Shown here: one piece after another, positions 1 through 64,000 of the stretch | Layout: each line of letters begins with the position of its first letter | Numbering within the stretch: the first letter of the stretch is position 1 | Assembly (NCBI GenBank): GCA_030674155.1 | Contig: CM060344.1 | Span: 35,199,792 to 35,263,791 of the forward strand | Direction of reading: 5' to 3' | DNA length: 64,000 bases | DNA from: Stramonita haemastoma | Lineage: Eukaryota > Mollusca > Gastropoda > Neogastropoda > Muricidae | The notes under the pieces: model-generated | Seen by the model: only the letters and a program-made list of their open reading frames with translations | Told to the model about the DNA's origin: nothing | The model's database searches: none | Program-made: the position numbers and the translations under genes

Positions 1-475
1 TTGAAAGAGTTATTGGAAATAAACTATTGTGAGTTGTGAATTTTTTTTTTTTTTCTAATAGATTTTTTTGGTGGTTATGATGATAGTGAATATGGTGACA
101 GTAAGAAAAGAAATAATAACAGCAGTCTTGACAAAATGTTGAGTAATGGTCATTTTCTTAATTTTCTTTGTTTTGTTTTTAAAAGGAAAATTACAAATTT
201 AAGAGAAATAACTTGTTTATGTGTTAAATATTACATTCTGATAGCAAGGAAAGAAATGATCTCTGCAGTCTTAATAAGATGTTGTGGGGTTGTTGTTTTT
301 TTACGTTGAGCACTTATTTTCTTGATTTTCTTTCTTTCTTTTTTTTTAAAAATAAGGAAAATCACAAATTTAGGAGAAATTATTAGGTTTGTAAAAATAA
401 TATTGCATTCTACTGAAAATCACAAAAACTTCCCACCCTGAAAACCACACCTGACTCTATGACCTTCACCAACAG
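1..475. repeat. Intron upstream of exon 1: two diverged tandem units
   Basis: Two copies of a T-rich unit of about 160-170 bp (about 104-250 and 254-425), sharing AGTCTT, ATTTTCTT and TCACAAATTTA stretches, precede the exon 1 acceptor. Confidence 0.6.
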
Positions 476-62912
<62,437 letters not shown>

Positions 62913-62939
62913 GTATGCATGTGTTTCTGTGTCTGTGTG

Positions 62940-63220
62940 TGTCTGTCTGTTTGTGTTCGTCCCTGTCTGTTGTTGTCTGTCTTGTCAAGTCAGTCAGTCA
63001 ATTTTAGTTTTCAGTGGTCATTGAGTAGCATCGTTTGCTTTTTTTGCTGTTTTCTGTCTGTGTCTGTCTGTCAGTCCATCTGTCTGTCTGTCTGGTCTGT
63101 CTGTCTGGTCTGTCCGTCTGTCTGTCTGTCCGTCTGTCTGTCTGTCTGTCTGTCTGTCGTCTGTCTGGTTGTCTGACTGTGTGTCTGTCTGTCTGTCTGT
63201 CCGTCTGTCTGTCTGTCACT
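62940..63220 (+). repeat. TCTG microsatellite
   Basis: Two blocks of TCTG repeats. Confidence 0.94.
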
Positions 63221-63254
63221 CTGGATACGGTTTTCTAAGGAGTTGGACTTTTTG

Positions 63255-63465
63255 TTTCATGTCCTAAGTTTTGTGTGAATTGAACCCAGGCCGTCAAATT
63301 GCAAGCGCAATGTTCTGACCACTAGGCTATCCATCCCCCTTTAAATGAAAAATGACGAAGAATCGATAGATTTATTCAGATCTTGAAGAAATTCCGATGT
63401 TTTATTTATTTTATTTTATTTTATATTATTCTTTTATATCGAGGATAATGGAATAAGCACTAATG
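63255..63465 (-). mobile_element. SINE family C head and tail pieces
   Basis: GAACCCAGGCCGTCAAATTG, CAATGTTCTGACCACTAGGC and, separately, GAGGATAATGGAATAAGCAC. Confidence 0.7.
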
Positions 63466-63469
63466 CGCG

Positions 63470-63645
63470 TAGAGTGTGAGTGTTTGTGACATTTTTATTT
63501 TGAAGTTATCATATAATGTCTGAACAAAATGAAATGTAGCTATTTCGTGTCTTTGATTATGGTTTGTGTCAATATGCCTGTTCAGTATTGTAATTGGCCT
63601 TCAGGGATGATTAAAGTGTTTTTGACTTGACTTAACTTGACTTTT
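63470..63645 (+). mobile_element. LINE 3' end with GACTT tail
   Basis: GATGATTAAAGTGTTTTTGA and CTTGACTTAACTTGACT resemble the 3' tail of the element at 38516. Confidence 0.6.
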
Positions 63646-63649
63646 TCCA

Positions 63650-63990
63650 CATCCAGAGAGTAAGCATTTAACAGTTGCTGTTATTGTTGTTGCTTGTATT
63701 ACCTATAGGCGTATTTTATTTTAAAGCTGTTGAAATCATGTTAGCTAATTAATGTTGGTGAAATGTTTGTTGTTGTTGTTTTATTTGTTTGTTTTTTCCC
63801 CTTTTCTTTCTTTTGTTGGTTTTATTGTTTGCTAGGGATTTTCTGCTTTGTTTTTTGTTGGTTTTTGTTGTTGTTTTGATCTTTTTCTTTTCTTTAGATA
63901 GATGGCTTGATGGAAAAAAGCAAATCGATGCTTATTCAATGTACCATCTGGAAATAAAAATTTGATTGATTGATTGATTGATTGAATAAG
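63650..63990 (+). mobile_element. LINE 3' end with TGAT tail
   Basis: GATGGCTTGATGGAAAAAAG, AATGTACCATCTGGAAATAA and a TGATTGAT tail; the same element is reversed at 50736 and 20990. Confidence 0.8.
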
Positions 63991-64000
63991 CAAATGAGTT

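Overview
This window lies inside one giant, multi-exon animal gene on the + strand that runs off both edges. I place 36 coding exons (476-62912; about 22.6 kb coding, about 7,500 residues) joined by GT-AG introns, plus one GC-AG intron, with matching codon phase. No second protein-coding gene is visible on either strand. The intron-rich structure, EGF/VWD/laminin-G extracellular domains, several tRNA-derived SINE families, LINE 3' ends and abundant GT microsatellites point to an invertebrate metazoan, most likely a mollusc and possibly a gastropod. The phylum is inference, not proof.

Layout: (1) 0.4-23.6 kb holds glycine-rich repeat modules of about 380-420 residues with signatures such as GGGSGG, GGRIAVH, FGG, GG(A/P)GT(V/T)(Y/F) and APCGF. 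Module 0 is split over exons 1-4, module 1 is mostly exon 5, modules 2-5 are fused in a 5.1-kb exon 6, module 6 is split over exons 7-12, and module 7 is truncated in exon 13. (2) 23.6-48.1 kb holds about fifty EGF-like repeats (exons 13-31), mostly in phase-1 exons. (3) 48.7-50.5 kb encodes a separate beta-rich domain (exons 32-33). (4) 52.3-62.9 kb holds four cassettes of VWD, laminin-G-like, Cys-rich (C8-like) and EGF domains, nearly all in a 7.2-kb exon 34, plus the start of a fifth VWD. The product should be a very large secreted or cell-surface glycoprotein, a candidate for matrix, mucus, cuticle or adhesive roles. Function is not shown by the sequence.

Two features stand out. First, more than half of the introns carry tandem copies of an exon-intron junction: the exon edge, its splice site and flanking intron are repeated into the intron and decay outward. 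Some copies keep usable splice sites and frame and could act as micro-exons of 42 or 51 nt. Second, the reading frame is interrupted by well over twenty single-base indels that leave domain homology and splice sites intact. They cluster at about 6.0-10.6 kb and 55.0-61.0 kb, which suggests consensus error in the assembly more than gene death.

The introns otherwise hold SINEs (six families, several built from shared parts in different combinations), LINE reverse-transcriptase C-terminal fragments on both strands, minisatellites, and long GT, CT, CTC/CTT and mononucleotide tracts.
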